A stretch of 64,000 nt of DNA from an uncultured Planctomycetota bacterium (GCA_900696465.1 CAADGE010000035.1:124001-188000), one strand, 5' to 3'; shown: positions 36,145-46,476, counted from the first letter of the stretch. A program made the numbers and translations. Notes: generated by a model from the sequence alone, not told the origin.

Positions 36145-38172
36145 ATGGGGAAGCATTCACTTGCCCCGCTCGCCGTTCTGTTGTCCTGTTTAGTCACGAC
36201 GGCCGCTTCTGTGCGGACGATTGCTGCTCCGATTGAAGGCAATGTCCAGGAACCGCAGGCGCTCGCGACATTCACGGCTGCCTCCGGCTCGATGGTACTC
36301 GAGCTGGACCCGACGGCGCTTTTGCAGGCCGGCCTGCCGACGCTTCAGAACGCCGACGGATCGCCTTCTTCCGGTAGCTTCATCTTCGAAGTCTCTGCTG
36401 CGGGCTCCGAGCTGCGCGTCACGCTGCGCGATGATCAGGTCCTGCGCATCTCCGGTTACCTTCAGACGCGCGGTATGATTCGCCTGCCGACGGCCCGCGG
36501 GGCGCTCTCGGCGGACAGCCGACTCGGCGATTTCGTCGTGTCGCTGTCGCGGCGCGGCGGCTGGATGACCGATCAGCAGAATCTCTATCGCAATATCTTC
36601 GAACTGGACTCCGCAGCGATCACGATCCATGTGGACGAAGCGACCGAGTCGATGGTCATCACCGCGCCGGTTGTCATCGCCGAATCCTTCGCCGACGAAG
36701 TGCTTCGCAATCCGTCAGTCGCACGGACGGTCGTCGGCGCCGTTTCGATCGATGTCGGCGTATCGCTGACGGATGTCGACACGCCCGACCTGCACGCGGC
36801 CGAGACCACAAACAGCGACGAAGTCGCGGCCCCGCGCGGCGGAACACTGAACGGTCCGGACGTCATCGTTCACAACATCGGCTCGGCCCTGACGCTATAC
36901 GGCACGATCGGTGGCGTTTCCGCGTACGCCATGACGACGGTCTCGTGCAATCTCGGCGAACAGGACGCCATCTGGATCGACTGTCTGAGCGGCCCGCAGT
37001 GCAATCAGCACCCGGTCATCGTGCAGAACATGTATCGCCTCAAGGGCGGCCGCTTCGAGCAGATCGGCCTCGCCTGGCTCAAGCACGGCTGGTGCGCCGC
37101 CGATGCCCCGTCCTGTGGCAGCCCGTATGAACCCAACGGCAGTTGTGACTGGCTGGGCACCCATGCCACCGATACCTACGGCGCCAGTCTGAACGCCGAT
37201 CAGCAGGACCTGGGGCCGCGCTCCGAGGTCAACGCGTGGACCGGCGTCTTTCCATATCCGTACGTGCTCAACTGGAACCTGACGGGCAACTCCATCTACA
37301 AGCGGCTGCAGATCAAGGTGGACGATGTCAATCCGTCGCTCAACAGCGGTGCGCTGTATTTCGGCGAGAGCCAGTACGTGGCCACCGATGAGCAGCCCAT
37401 CAATCGCTACAACAACTGCACCTGGCGGCGCGTGAACGTCGGTTCGGCCAGCGGCGGCGGATGGAACATGAGCTTCACCGGCAGCTCCATCACGCAGCAG
37501 CCGGCCATCTACGCCTGGCCGGCCAACGAGTCCGGCGTCACGCTGGTGAACGTCGACGTTCCCAGCGACGGTCGCCTGATCCTCGGTTACAAGGTCAGCG
37601 ATCTGGGCGGCGGCATGTGGCACTACGAATACGCACTATACAACATGAACAGCCACCGATCGGTTGGTGCCTTCACCGTTCCGGCTGCGGCCTCATTGAG
37701 CATCGCCAATATCGGCTTCCACGATGTCGACTATCACAGCGGTGAGCCCTACTCACTCACCGACTGGCCGGGCGTGCACGCCGGCGGCGCCGTCTCCTGG
37801 CAGACCGAGAAGTTTACGACGAATCCGAATGCCAACGCCCTGCGCTGGAGCACGCTCTACAACTATCGCTTTGATGCCAACACCCCGCCGACCATGGGCA
37901 CGATCGAGCTGGGCCTCTTCCGGACCGGCTCGCCGGATTCCGTCCTCGTGGCCGCGGCGATTCCGAGCGTCCCGGTCTGCGATTGCGGCGGCGACCTCGA
38001 CGGAAGCGGTGCACCGGACGGGCTCGACATCCAGCCCTTCGTCGCCATGTACGTCGGCAGCGAGCCGGTGGACGTGTGTGCCGACCTGGCGACACCCAAC
38101 GGCGGCGCGCTCAACGGCGACGACGTGACCGCGTTTGTCGAGACAGTCCTATCGGGCGAATGCGCGAAGTAG
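36145..38172 (+). CDS. Secreted protein with C-terminal dockerin-like domain
   Basis: 675 residues; CGGAGGT seven bases upstream fixes the start. A signal peptide (MGKHSLAPLAVLLSCLVTTA) leads a large extracellular region rich in Asn, Gly, Trp and Tyr, without a catalytic motif that I recognise. The C-terminal ~65 residues carry two calcium-loop-like repeats of type I dockerin kind: DLDGSGAPDGLDIQPFVAMY and a second with LNGDDVTAFVETVL. In this group such domains occur on many secreted proteins; whether they bind cohesins is unproven. No cohesin is in the window. Confidence 0.87.
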   Translation: MGKHSLAPLAVLLSCLVTTAASVRTIAAPIEGNVQEPQALATFTAASGSMVLELDPTALLQAGLPTLQNADGSPSSGSFIFEVSAAGSELRVTLRDDQVLRISGYLQTRGMIRLPTARGALSADSRLGDFVVSLSRRGGWMTDQQNLYRNIFELDSAAITIHVDEATESMVITAPVVIAESFADEVLRNPSVARTVVGAVSIDVGVSLTDVDTPDLHAAETTNSDEVAAPRGGTLNGPDVIVHNIGSALTLYGTIGGVSAYAMTTVSCNLGEQDAIWIDCLSGPQCNQHPVIVQNMYRLKGGRFEQIGLAWLKHGWCAADAPSCGSPYEPNGSCDWLGTHATDTYGASLNADQQDLGPRSEVNAWTGVFPYPYVLNWNLTGNSIYKRLQIKVDDVNPSLNSGALYFGESQYVATDEQPINRYNNCTWRRVNVGSASGGGWNMSFTGSSITQQPAIYAWPANESGVTLVNVDVPSDGRLILGYKVSDLGGGMWHYEYALYNMNSHRSVGAFTVPAAASLSIANIGFHDVDYHSGEPYSLTDWPGVHAGGAVSWQTEKFTTNPNANALRWSTLYNYRFDANTPPTMGTIELGLFRTGSPDSVLVAAAIPSVPVCDCGGDLDGSGAPDGLDIQPFVAMYVGSEPVDVCADLATPNGGALNGDDVTAFVETVLSGECAK

Positions 38173-38381
38173 CCGAATCTGTCAGGCCATTGTCACCGTC
38201 AATCCGAGCCGGCAGCACCGGCATTCTGTAAATGCAGATCCGTCGCTCGCGCGCCGGGCTCGGTTGCCGGCAAACCTGGCTGCGAACACGACGGTGCGAA
38301 AAGTTCCGCCCTCTCATCAATAAGAAGCGCGAACATGACTTGCTTGTATCGCGAGAAGGATGCGATTGATGTACCGCGATT

Positions 38382-39959
38382 TCAGGCCGTCTTCGTGGCG
38401 GGCGTAAGACCGGCGGTGTCCAGTGCGCTCGACTCGGTAGTCGCCGCGCGGCGGGCGACGCGGAAGCCGTAGAAGCTCAGGCCGGCGACATAGAGATAGC
38501 CGATGGTAAAGAGCGTCATGAAGAAGAGGCCGATCCACATCTTTTTGTAGACCGTGTAGGCCACACAACTGGCCATGTACAAACCCATTGCCAGCTCACA
38601 CCATGCCTGAAGGTGCTTGGCATCGACTCGCAGCCGCGAGCGACGTGAAACATTTTCTGCACCGACGACGGGCTTCGACTCTGAGGCGTTGCCATCCACG
38701 CCGAACTTCGGCGTGCGAACGAATTCGCCCGGCTTGCCGAACAGCCCTTCGAACACCGCGCGGACATTGTTGATCGAAACGCCGACGCCGAGACTCATCA
38801 GGAAGGGCAGATACTTCAGACTCTCCGCCCAGGTGCGAAAGACTTCGCGCTGGCTGGCCACGTAAAAGGTACTCGCCGAACAGGTGGCGATCAGCACGAG
38901 CGACACATCGAACATGGCCCGCAGGACAACATTGTCCGCAAAGATGTGGGTCTTCAGGTAGAGCGCCGGCAGGAGCAACAGCGTCAGGATGAGGATCAGA
39001 AGGTAGCTCACCCAGCTTGTCAGATGGAAGAAGGCCTCCACCTTGATCCGCCAGGGCAACCGGGAACCGAGAATCCGCGGCAGCAACTTGCGGCATGTCT
39101 GGGCACCGCCCTTGGCCCAGCGATGCTGCTGGCTCTTGAAGGCGTTCATCTCCGGCGGAATCTCCGCGGGCGCCGTGAACTCCGGCAGATAGAGAAACTT
39201 CCAGCCGGCCAGTTGAGCACGATAGGAAAGGTCGAGGTCTTCCGTCAGGGTGTCGTGTTGCCAGCCGCCGGCCGCCTCGATACACGACTTTCGCCACATT
39301 CCCGCCGTGCCGTTGAAGCTCATGAACCGGCCGCTGCGATTTCGCGCCGCATGTTCGATCACGAAATGCCCGTCGAGCAGGATTGCCTGGGTCTTCGTCA
39401 GGAGCGACTGATCGCGGTTCAGATGCTCCCAACGCGCCTGCACCATGCCCACTTTCGGGTCGACGAAGTGATCGACCATCTGTTCAAGAACATCTGGCGG
39501 CGGAATGAAATCCGCGTCGAAGATGAGGATGTATTCGCCGGTGGCGCGCCGGAGACCTTCGGCGAGGGCGCCGGCCTTGTAACCTTCACGGTTCTCGCGA
39601 TGCAGGAAGACGACAGGATGGCCTTGGGCGCGCATCCGCTCGCACGTTTCCCGCGCGATATCGACCGTCTCATCGGTGGAGTCGTCCAGCACCTGGATTT
39701 CGAGCCGGTCCCGCGGGTACTCGATCCGGCAGGCGGCCTCGATGACCCGTCGGGCAACGTACTTCTCATTGAACATGGGGAGCTGGATGGTGACGCGCGG
39801 TCGTTCGAGAAAACAGGCCGTCTTGCGCGGATTGTTCCGGCGATACTTGTAGTAGAGATAGACCAGACTGTAGCGATGGATGCCGTAGACGGCGAGGGTC
39901 AGACAGACCGCCAGGTGAACATAGACGATCGACTTGTAGAAAACCGAAACTTCGCTCAT
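38382..39959 (-). CDS. Processive family 2 glycosyltransferase (cellulose/glucomannan-synthase-like)
   Basis: 525 residues. An N-terminal membrane helix (FYKSIVYVHLAVCLTLAVYG) precedes a GT2 catalytic domain with VTIQLPMFNE, LDDSTDE, IFDADFIPPP, LTEDLDLSYR and QQHRWAKGGAQT. These are the D, DxD, TED and QxxRW motifs of processive polymerases. Three to four further helices follow. The layout resembles plant CslA mannan synthases and bacterial homologues that make beta-linked polysaccharide. No partner (BcsB, PilZ domain or export gene) is adjacent. The start at 39959 matches family N-termini better than the upstream extension. Confidence 0.92.
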   Translation of the reverse strand: MSEVSVFYKSIVYVHLAVCLTLAVYGIHRYSLVYLYYKYRRNNPRKTACFLERPRVTIQLPMFNEKYVARRVIEAACRIEYPRDRLEIQVLDDSTDETVDIARETCERMRAQGHPVVFLHRENREGYKAGALAEGLRRATGEYILIFDADFIPPPDVLEQMVDHFVDPKVGMVQARWEHLNRDQSLLTKTQAILLDGHFVIEHAARNRSGRFMSFNGTAGMWRKSCIEAAGGWQHDTLTEDLDLSYRAQLAGWKFLYLPEFTAPAEIPPEMNAFKSQQHRWAKGGAQTCRKLLPRILGSRLPWRIKVEAFFHLTSWVSYLLILILTLLLLPALYLKTHIFADNVVLRAMFDVSLVLIATCSASTFYVASQREVFRTWAESLKYLPFLMSLGVGVSINNVRAVFEGLFGKPGEFVRTPKFGVDGNASESKPVVGAENVSRRSRLRVDAKHLQAWCELAMGLYMASCVAYTVYKKMWIGLFFMTLFTIGYLYVAGLSFYGFRVARRAATTESSALDTAGLTPATKTA

Positions 39960-40179
39960 GGGGTGTCCGTTTCGATGCAGGGCCCTGCCGGGGCAGTCGG
40001 TCGAGCTGGCAGGGCCCGCCGCTGGCAATCGGGAGATTGTAGGGCCGCCGAAGCCGCGTCGTCAAAGCCGCGGAATGATGCCCTGATGAGGTGTTTCCGG
40101 CGAGGCCATCTGCTACAGAATCTGTTCAGTTACCACTGTATCCCGCTAAACTACTCACCATGCTGAACAGAATCAACCG

Positions 40180-41157
40180 TTGCGCCGGCCGTCGGCCGCC
40201 GCCAGGGCTGCTGACACCTTGACCATCATTCTTGAAGCTACCGGGCTGCGCGTCGAATACGGCAAGACGGTCGCGCTCGATGATTTCTCCCTCACCCTCG
40301 CCGCCGGGGACCTGCTCGGGCTCATCGGCCCGAACGGTGCCGGCAAGACCACCAGCTTGAAAGCCGTGGCCGGACTGCACCCGCTGGATGCCGGTCGCGT
40401 TCGTGTTCTGGGCAGCAACATCGAGCCGGGCAACGTGCTGGCACAGTCGCGCATCGGATTCGCACCGGATACGCCGCCGATCTACGAGGAGCTCAGAGTC
40501 GCCGAGTTTCTGCGCTTCATCGGCAAGGCCTATCGACTGCGGCGGGACATGATCGAAGAACGAATCGATTTCTGGCTCGAACAGCTCTGGCTGCTCGACC
40601 GGCGCGAAGCAAGGATCAAGACGCTGTCGCGCGGCATGCGCCAGCGACTCACTGTCGCCCGTACGCTGCTGCCGGACCCGACGCTCATTCTGCTCGACGA
40701 ACCCGCTTCGGGGCTGGACCCCGCCGGTCGCGTCCAGTTTCGCAAGCTACTCGGCAGTCTACGGGACCAGGGCAAGGCACTGATTGTGAGTTCCCATATC
40801 CTCGCCGATCTGCATGAATACTGTACGCACATCGGCATCATGGAAGCCGGAACATTGCGGCAATTCGGCACCGTGGCACAGGTCGTCGGAGGAAAGCAGG
40901 ACAACCGGTGCCACTACCGTGTCACCCTCGCCCGATCCGTCCCCGATGCTGCGCGCCTGCTTTCCGAGATGGGCGGGCTGACCCGGATCGAGGTCCACGG
41001 GCGGCAGATCTCATTCGAATACGAGCATGAAGCCGGGGCGGCGGCAGCGCTGCTTGCCCGATTGCTCAGAGAGGGTCTGCCGGTGGCGAGTTTCGCGCCG
41101 GTGGAACACGACCTGGAACAGGCCTACCTCCGGACCGGCATCCGGCAGGTGGACTAG
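40180..41157 (+). CDS. ABC transporter ATP-binding protein
   Basis: About 325 residues from a TTG; another TTG at 40219 is possible and no ATG is in frame. Walker A is GPNGAGKTT, the signature is LSRGMRQRL, Walker B is LILLDEPASGLDP, and the switch His is in IVSSHILAD. The C-terminal ~100 residues form the extra domain seen in ABC-2-type exporters, ending LEQAYLRTG. The permease gene follows 92 bases downstream. Confidence 0.93.
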   Translation: MRRPSAAARAADTLTIILEATGLRVEYGKTVALDDFSLTLAAGDLLGLIGPNGAGKTTSLKAVAGLHPLDAGRVRVLGSNIEPGNVLAQSRIGFAPDTPPIYEELRVAEFLRFIGKAYRLRRDMIEERIDFWLEQLWLLDRREARIKTLSRGMRQRLTVARTLLPDPTLILLDEPASGLDPAGRVQFRKLLGSLRDQGKALIVSSHILADLHEYCTHIGIMEAGTLRQFGTVAQVVGGKQDNRCHYRVTLARSVPDAARLLSEMGGLTRIEVHGRQISFEYEHEAGAAAALLARLLREGLPVASFAPVEHDLEQAYLRTGIRQVD

Positions 41158-41249
41158 AAAACCGGAATGATGAAGCAAGAGGAAAAATCGCCGAATTGCG
41201 CTCGATCGGTGAAGCACATTTGCATCGAAAGATCGAAGGATGGCACGTC

Positions 41250-42737
41250 ATGAGTGACATACCGATAGTCAGCAATCCGCTGGGCTGGGCACAGCTTCAA
41301 TTGGTCGGCGGCTGGCGGCGATTCTGGATGCTGGCGGCAATCTATGGCGGGATAATTCTCTTTGTCGCCTCGCTCATCTATCGCGGCACTCGGCCGGACC
41401 TGTCTCTGCCGCAGTTCGCCGGCGGGGCCATGACCCTGCTCATCTTCGTGCAGGTCGGACTCTTTTTTTTAGTTGGCACCAATCAGTTGCGCCGCGCCAT
41501 TCAGCGCGACTTTACCACCGACATGATCACTTCCCACCGGCTGACCGCCATGAGCGGACCGACGGCGGTGCTCGGCTATCTCACGGGCGCGCTCGCGCAG
41601 GTGGCATCCATGACCTTCGTAAACTGGACCGCCTGCAATATCTTTCTGCTCATGATCGGACCGGGGCCCGGTACACCGCTCGTCGCGCCGACCATGCTCT
41701 TTATCATGCTCGGTGTCCTCGCATTAACCTGCTGGGTGTTTGCCGTTCTCGTGGCACTCGCCACACGGGGGAAAACGGCCATCACCGGCCTGCTGATCAT
41801 CCTCGCGGTGGCCGGCAACCTGACGATCACCGCGGCATTGCCGGGGCTTTTTCTCCTTCTCTCGATCGGCCGCGTTGCGTTGATGAGCCAGTCCGGCCTG
41901 CTCCCCGACCACCAGGTCATGATCTTTGTCTCGATGATCCTGCAGGCGGCTTTTGCGATCATTTTCTTCATCGCCGCGGCGCGAAAGTACCATCGTGACG
42001 ACGTCATCGCCTTCTCGCCCGCACTCGCGTATGTGCTGCTCGGACTATGGACGCTGACCTCCGCGCTGGCCCTTCGCTTCTGGCCGCCGGATGATGAAAC
42101 CGTGATCGACTTCTTCGCGTTTGCCGCGGAGCCGTCCATTCAATGGGGTGTGACGCTCACCAGTCTCGCGCTGCTCTCGTGCCTGCCGATTGCCAGTTCC
42201 GCGCAGGATGAGGCGCGCTGGGCACGGCGAACGCTGAAAGATCCCGATTTCGCGCCACCGCGTCCCCGTCGCTACTACGAAGCCGCCATCATCTGCACAC
42301 TGGTCGTTGCCGCCGTGCTGGTTCCCGTCGCGGGCAGTCAGATTGGGGCGCTTGTGGCCACTGCAACCGGCGACGTTGATCCCTTGCGGGCCTCTGCGAT
42401 TCCCGTCTCGTTTCTGCTGGCACTGTTGACCATGTCCGGCCTGATGCGCTTCTGCTACAGCGTCGTGCCCAATGGGTTTCTCTTCGGCGGGATCATGGTC
42501 TTCCTGCTCTGGTTCCTGCCGCTCCTGCTCGACTTGTCGATCGAAGTCGCGTACGACCGGCCAGTCATGGACCCCAAGTCAATCGTCTTTACGGCCTCAC
42601 CGGTCGGCATCTGGATGGCTGCGCTGCGGAATCTACCTGCCCCCGTTTTCGCCGGACTCGCTGTGCAACTTTCCTTCGCTGGAATGGCGCAATACCTGGC
42701 CCGCCGAAGGCAGGCGGCCACAGCCCCGGCGGTTTAG
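41250..42737 (+). CDS. ABC transporter permease
   Basis: 495 residues, AAGGA upstream of the ATG. It has about 11-12 membrane helices, for example AAIYGGIILFVASLIYRG and LLIILAVAGNLTITAALPGL. No periplasmic domain or substrate motif is seen. Its position directly after the ATPase gene makes it the cognate membrane subunit of an exporter of unknown cargo. Confidence 0.85.
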   Translation: MSDIPIVSNPLGWAQLQLVGGWRRFWMLAAIYGGIILFVASLIYRGTRPDLSLPQFAGGAMTLLIFVQVGLFFLVGTNQLRRAIQRDFTTDMITSHRLTAMSGPTAVLGYLTGALAQVASMTFVNWTACNIFLLMIGPGPGTPLVAPTMLFIMLGVLALTCWVFAVLVALATRGKTAITGLLIILAVAGNLTITAALPGLFLLLSIGRVALMSQSGLLPDHQVMIFVSMILQAAFAIIFFIAAARKYHRDDVIAFSPALAYVLLGLWTLTSALALRFWPPDDETVIDFFAFAAEPSIQWGVTLTSLALLSCLPIASSAQDEARWARRTLKDPDFAPPRPRRYYEAAIICTLVVAAVLVPVAGSQIGALVATATGDVDPLRASAIPVSFLLALLTMSGLMRFCYSVVPNGFLFGGIMVFLLWFLPLLLDLSIEVAYDRPVMDPKSIVFTASPVGIWMAALRNLPAPVFAGLAVQLSFAGMAQYLARRRQAATAPAV

Positions 42738-42898
42738 CCGCCAGGGCGGGATATTTTGACGCCCGTTCACGCTGGGCGTACCTTTTTATGAAAGATTCAA
42801 CGCTTTATAACGTTTTCACTGTTTTGTCGAACACGTGCGATGTCCCGATGGGAAAGATTCGGCCTCCAAACACACACCACCATTGAAAGGAAACCACG

Positions 42899-44944
42899 AT
42901 GTACACAGGCGCACGAGTACTGCTCGCCCTGGGGATCTGCACCCTCACGGCTACCGGATGCAGTCTCAAGGGTAACATGAACACCGCAGCACCAAAGGAC
43001 ATGGAGAGCACTCCGCTGATCGCGCGGAGCATCCTCTATGGCAATCCTGACAGGGCCTCGCCCAAGCTCAGCCCCGATGGCGCGCAGCTCGCCTTCCTGG
43101 CGGAAGATTCCGGCGTCATGAACGTCTGGGTCGCACCGGCCGATCAGCCGGATGCCGCCCGCGTCGTGACTCAGGATCGCAAGCGCGGCATTCGATCATT
43201 CTCGTGGGCCTACACCAGCGATCACATTCTCTACCCGCAGGACAAAGACGGCGACGAAAACTGGCACATCTACGCGACCGACATCAAGACAGGCCAGACG
43301 AAAGACCTGACGCCGATCGACGGTATTCAGGCGCGCATTCAGGAAATCAGCCACAAGTTCCCCGGCCAGATCCTGCTGGCCATCAACGATCGCACCCGCG
43401 AATTGCACGACATCTATCGCGTAGACCTTGTGACCGGCCATCGCGAGCTGATCCAGAAGAATGACGGATATCGCGATTTCACCACCGATGACGATTACCG
43501 AGTTCGCCTGGCCACGCGCATGACGCCGGACGGCGGCAGCGAGATCTTCAAGCCGGCCGATGGCGGCGACTGGACCTTGTTCACCCGAATTCCGCCGGAG
43601 GATTCGCTGACCACGAGCGCGATCGGCTTCGACAAATCCGGCAACACGCTCTACATGATCGACAGCCGCAACCGCGACACGGCGGGAATCTTCACCTGGA
43701 ACATGGAAACCAACGCCCAGAAGCTGCTGTCCGCAAATCCCCGGGCCGATGTCGGCGGACTGCTCATGCATCCGACGGAAAACACCATTCAGGCCGTCGC
43801 CTTCAACTACGATCGAAAACAGTGGGACATTCTCGATGACGCCGTCCGGGCCGACATGTCCTACCTCAAGACGGTCGCGAGCGGCGACGTCGAGGTCACC
43901 AGTCGAACCCTCGACGACAAGCACTGGATCGTTGCCTATCTCATGGACAGTGGCCCGGTCCGCTACTACCACTACGACCGCACGGCCCGCAACGCCAGGT
44001 TCCTTTTCACGAATCGCCGCCAGTTGGAAGGCCTGCCGCTGACGAAGATGCACCCGGTGACGATCAAGTCACGCGACGGTCTGAATCTCGTGAGCTATCT
44101 GTCTCTGCCGGTCTGGTCGGATCGCAACGGCCGGCCGAAGGAGCCGCTCCCGCTCGTGCTGGTGGTTCATGGCGGCCCGTGGGCACGCGACAGCTGGGGC
44201 TTTGATCCCACGCATCAGTGGCTGACCAATCGGGGTTATGCCGCTCTTTCCGTGAACTTCCGCGGCTCGACCGGCCTCGGCAAGAAGCATCTGAACGCCG
44301 GCAACTTCGAATGGGCCGGCCGCATGCACGACGATCTCATCGACGCAGTTACCTGGGCCATCGATCAGAAAATCGCCGATCCGGGCAAGGTCGCAATCTT
44401 CGGCGGCAGCTACGGCGGCTACGCCACGCTGGTCGGCCTGACTTTCACGCCGGATGTGTTCTGTTGCGGCGTCGATATTGTCGGCCCATCGAATCTGATC
44501 ACGCTGCTTGAGTCCATCCCGCCCTACTGGAAACCGATGATGGACATGTTCACCTCGCGGGTGGGCGATCCGCGAACCGAGCAGGGCCGCAAGCTGCTCG
44601 AGGAACGGTCCCCGCTGAATCACGTGGCGAAGATCAAGCGCCCGCTCCTGATTGCGCAGGGCGCGAACGATCCTCGCGTCAAGCAGGCCGAGAGTGACCA
44701 GATCGTCTCCGCGATGAAGAGCAAAGGTATCCCCGTAACCTACGTCTTATTCCCCGACGAGGGACACGGCTTTGCACGTCCCGAAAACCGCATGGCCTTT
44801 TACGCCGTGGCCGAGGAGTTTCTTGCCCGCCATCTGAACGGCCGCTTTGAGCCGATCGGCAGCGCCTTTACCGGTGCGGTGATCACCGCGCCGGCGGGCA
44901 CGGATCAGCTCCCCGGCCTGGAGGCAGCGCTGAAGAAGGGATAA
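42899..44944 (+). CDS. S9-family prolyl oligopeptidase-like lipoprotein
   Basis: 681 residues. The N-terminus is a lipoprotein signal (VLLALGICTLTATGC). Residues ~40-390 form a beta-propeller (WD40-like repeats, for example ASPKLSPDGAQLAFLAED). The alpha/beta-hydrolase domain has VVHGGPWARDSWG, the nucleophile in GGSYGGYATL (Ser near 504), an Asp in GANDPRV (near 588) and a His in DEGHGF (near 621). It should cleave short peptides, often after Pro or hydrophobic residues, in the periplasm. AAAGGA lies before the ATG. Confidence 0.94.
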   Translation: MYTGARVLLALGICTLTATGCSLKGNMNTAAPKDMESTPLIARSILYGNPDRASPKLSPDGAQLAFLAEDSGVMNVWVAPADQPDAARVVTQDRKRGIRSFSWAYTSDHILYPQDKDGDENWHIYATDIKTGQTKDLTPIDGIQARIQEISHKFPGQILLAINDRTRELHDIYRVDLVTGHRELIQKNDGYRDFTTDDDYRVRLATRMTPDGGSEIFKPADGGDWTLFTRIPPEDSLTTSAIGFDKSGNTLYMIDSRNRDTAGIFTWNMETNAQKLLSANPRADVGGLLMHPTENTIQAVAFNYDRKQWDILDDAVRADMSYLKTVASGDVEVTSRTLDDKHWIVAYLMDSGPVRYYHYDRTARNARFLFTNRRQLEGLPLTKMHPVTIKSRDGLNLVSYLSLPVWSDRNGRPKEPLPLVLVVHGGPWARDSWGFDPTHQWLTNRGYAALSVNFRGSTGLGKKHLNAGNFEWAGRMHDDLIDAVTWAIDQKIADPGKVAIFGGSYGGYATLVGLTFTPDVFCCGVDIVGPSNLITLLESIPPYWKPMMDMFTSRVGDPRTEQGRKLLEERSPLNHVAKIKRPLLIAQGANDPRVKQAESDQIVSAMKSKGIPVTYVLFPDEGHGFARPENRMAFYAVAEEFLARHLNGRFEPIGSAFTGAVITAPAGTDQLPGLEAALKKG

Positions 44945-45000
44945 TCCCTCCCGGCGCACTGGCCTCCCCGTGCGGAAACAATTCATGCGTAAGAAAAAGA

Positions 45001-45036
45001 AACGGCGGGATCGAGGTTCGTCCTCGATCCCGCCGT
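45001..45036 (-). terminator. Terminator of flagellin gene, probably bidirectional
   Basis: A perfect 14-bp hairpin, CGGCGGGATCGAGG / CCTCGATCCCGCCG with a 5-base loop. On the minus strand it is followed by TTTCTTTTTC. It lies between convergent flagellin and S9 peptidase genes. Confidence 0.9.
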
Positions 45037-45078
45037 GTGGTTGATAGTGCCCACCAGGTCGGGGTGTCGCCGTGCCGC

Positions 45079-46476
45079 TTACCGCAGCAGCGACAGGATC
45101 TGGCCCGACTGCTGCGAGGCAACACCGAGCAGCGAGATGGCCGACTGCAGCAGCACGTTCTGCTTGGTCAGTTCAGCCGTCTCCGTGGCGAAGTCCACGT
45201 CGCGGATTACGCTGCGGGCGCTTTCCAGCGAGAGCTTCGTCGCGTTCAGACTGTTGACGGCGGTATCTACCTGGTACTTCTCGAAACCACCGATGCGACC
45301 CTGCTGCGTGGCAACCTGGCTCAAAGCGGACTTGGCGATGGCCATCGCATTGTTCGCATTCTGAGAAAGGGCGTTGGCGCCGCCGCTCTTGAGCGTGTTG
45401 AGGTAACCGACCACGTTGCTGCCCAGGTTGTGGCTGAGCAGGCCGGAGAAGCCGACCGTGGACTGCGTGTTGCTCTCGGTACCAAGCTGGAAGGTCAGGC
45501 CGCCGCCATCGATCGTGAGGTTGCCGGCGCTGCCCGCCACGTTTCCGGCCGCCGTCAGCGTGAACTCACCGCTGGCGCCGCCCGCATTGAAGGACACTCG
45601 CAGACCGTCCACGAAGGCCGTCTGGCCGGCGACGGTGACACTGGCGTCGGTGCCCTTGGTGTGGGAAATGTTGCTGAACTGCGTGTCACCGCTGATGAAG
45701 CTGGCGGACACGAAGGCCGCGGAGCCGTACTCGCGGCTCTGGAGCCGCAGCTCGCTGCCGACGATCGACGCCGAAACGCCGGTCTGATCAGCGGCGGCAA
45801 TGATCCGGTCGCGAATCTCGGTGAACGTGTCGTCCTCGCCGACCGCGATGGTCGCGCTGCCGAGCTTGCCGGTGATGCTGAACTCGGCCGTGCCGAGCGA
45901 AGCGGCGCTGACCGTGGTCAGCGTGGCGGAAGCAACGGCGCCGGCCGAAGCAACGTTGATCGCCAGCGACTGTGACGAAGAGGTATTCGGCCGCGAATAG
46001 ACGCGGACGTCGCCGACTTTGTTCGGCGTGTCGGCCGTTGCCCGGATGGCCTGCTGGCCGTCGAGCAGCGACTTGCCGTTAAACGTGGTCGTGCGAACGA
46101 TTCGATCGATCGAGTTGATGGCGTTGTCGATCTGCGCCTGGTTCGCGGCAATCTCCGCGGCCGACAGACCGCCGGAGCTCGTGCTTGCCGCGGCAAGCTT
46201 CTGAATCTCAGTAAGCAGACTCGACACTTCCTTCAAGGCGCCGTCGGCCACGTTCATGACCGACTTGGCCCGCTGGCCGTTGGCGATCGCCGCCTCGACG
46301 CCGGTCAGTTCGGCATTGAGACTCTGAATGGCGATCAGACCCGCCGGATCATCCGATCCGCGGTTCACCTTGAAGCCCGTCGAAAGTCGCTGGAGCGTAT
46401 CCGACTGCGACTGCGACGTCCGGTTCAGGATGTTCAAGAGTGAAATGGTATTGGTGTTCGTTACGGTAAGACCCAT
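45079..46476 (-). CDS. fliC: Flagellin
   Basis: 465 residues. The N-terminal D0/D1 region (ISLLNILNRTSQSQSDTLQR, then LSTGFKVNRGSDDPAGLIA) and the C-terminal D1/D0 region (ARSVIRDVDFATETAELTKQ, ending SGQILSLLR) are typical flagellin ends. The centre is a variable, Ala/Ser/Thr/Gly-rich surface domain. It polymerises into the flagellar filament after type III export. AAGGGGA lies about nine bases before the ATG. No other flagellar gene is in the window, so it is a detached filament gene. Confidence 0.95.
   Translation of the reverse strand: MGLTVTNTNTISLLNILNRTSQSQSDTLQRLSTGFKVNRGSDDPAGLIAIQSLNAELTGVEAAIANGQRAKSVMNVADGALKEVSSLLTEIQKLAAASTSSGGLSAAEIAANQAQIDNAINSIDRIVRTTTFNGKSLLDGQQAIRATADTPNKVGDVRVYSRPNTSSSQSLAINVASAGAVASATLTTVSAASLGTAEFSITGKLGSATIAVGEDDTFTEIRDRIIAAADQTGVSASIVGSELRLQSREYGSAAFVSASFISGDTQFSNISHTKGTDASVTVAGQTAFVDGLRVSFNAGGASGEFTLTAAGNVAGSAGNLTIDGGGLTFQLGTESNTQSTVGFSGLLSHNLGSNVVGYLNTLKSGGANALSQNANNAMAIAKSALSQVATQQGRIGGFEKYQVDTAVNSLNATKLSLESARSVIRDVDFATETAELTKQNVLLQSAISLLGVASQQSGQILSLLR

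Noticed and set aside
40160-40222. ATG at 40160 as start of the ABC ATPase
   Set aside because: It is out of frame with the ATPase and hits a stop after 20 codons. TTG 40180 or 40219 must be used.
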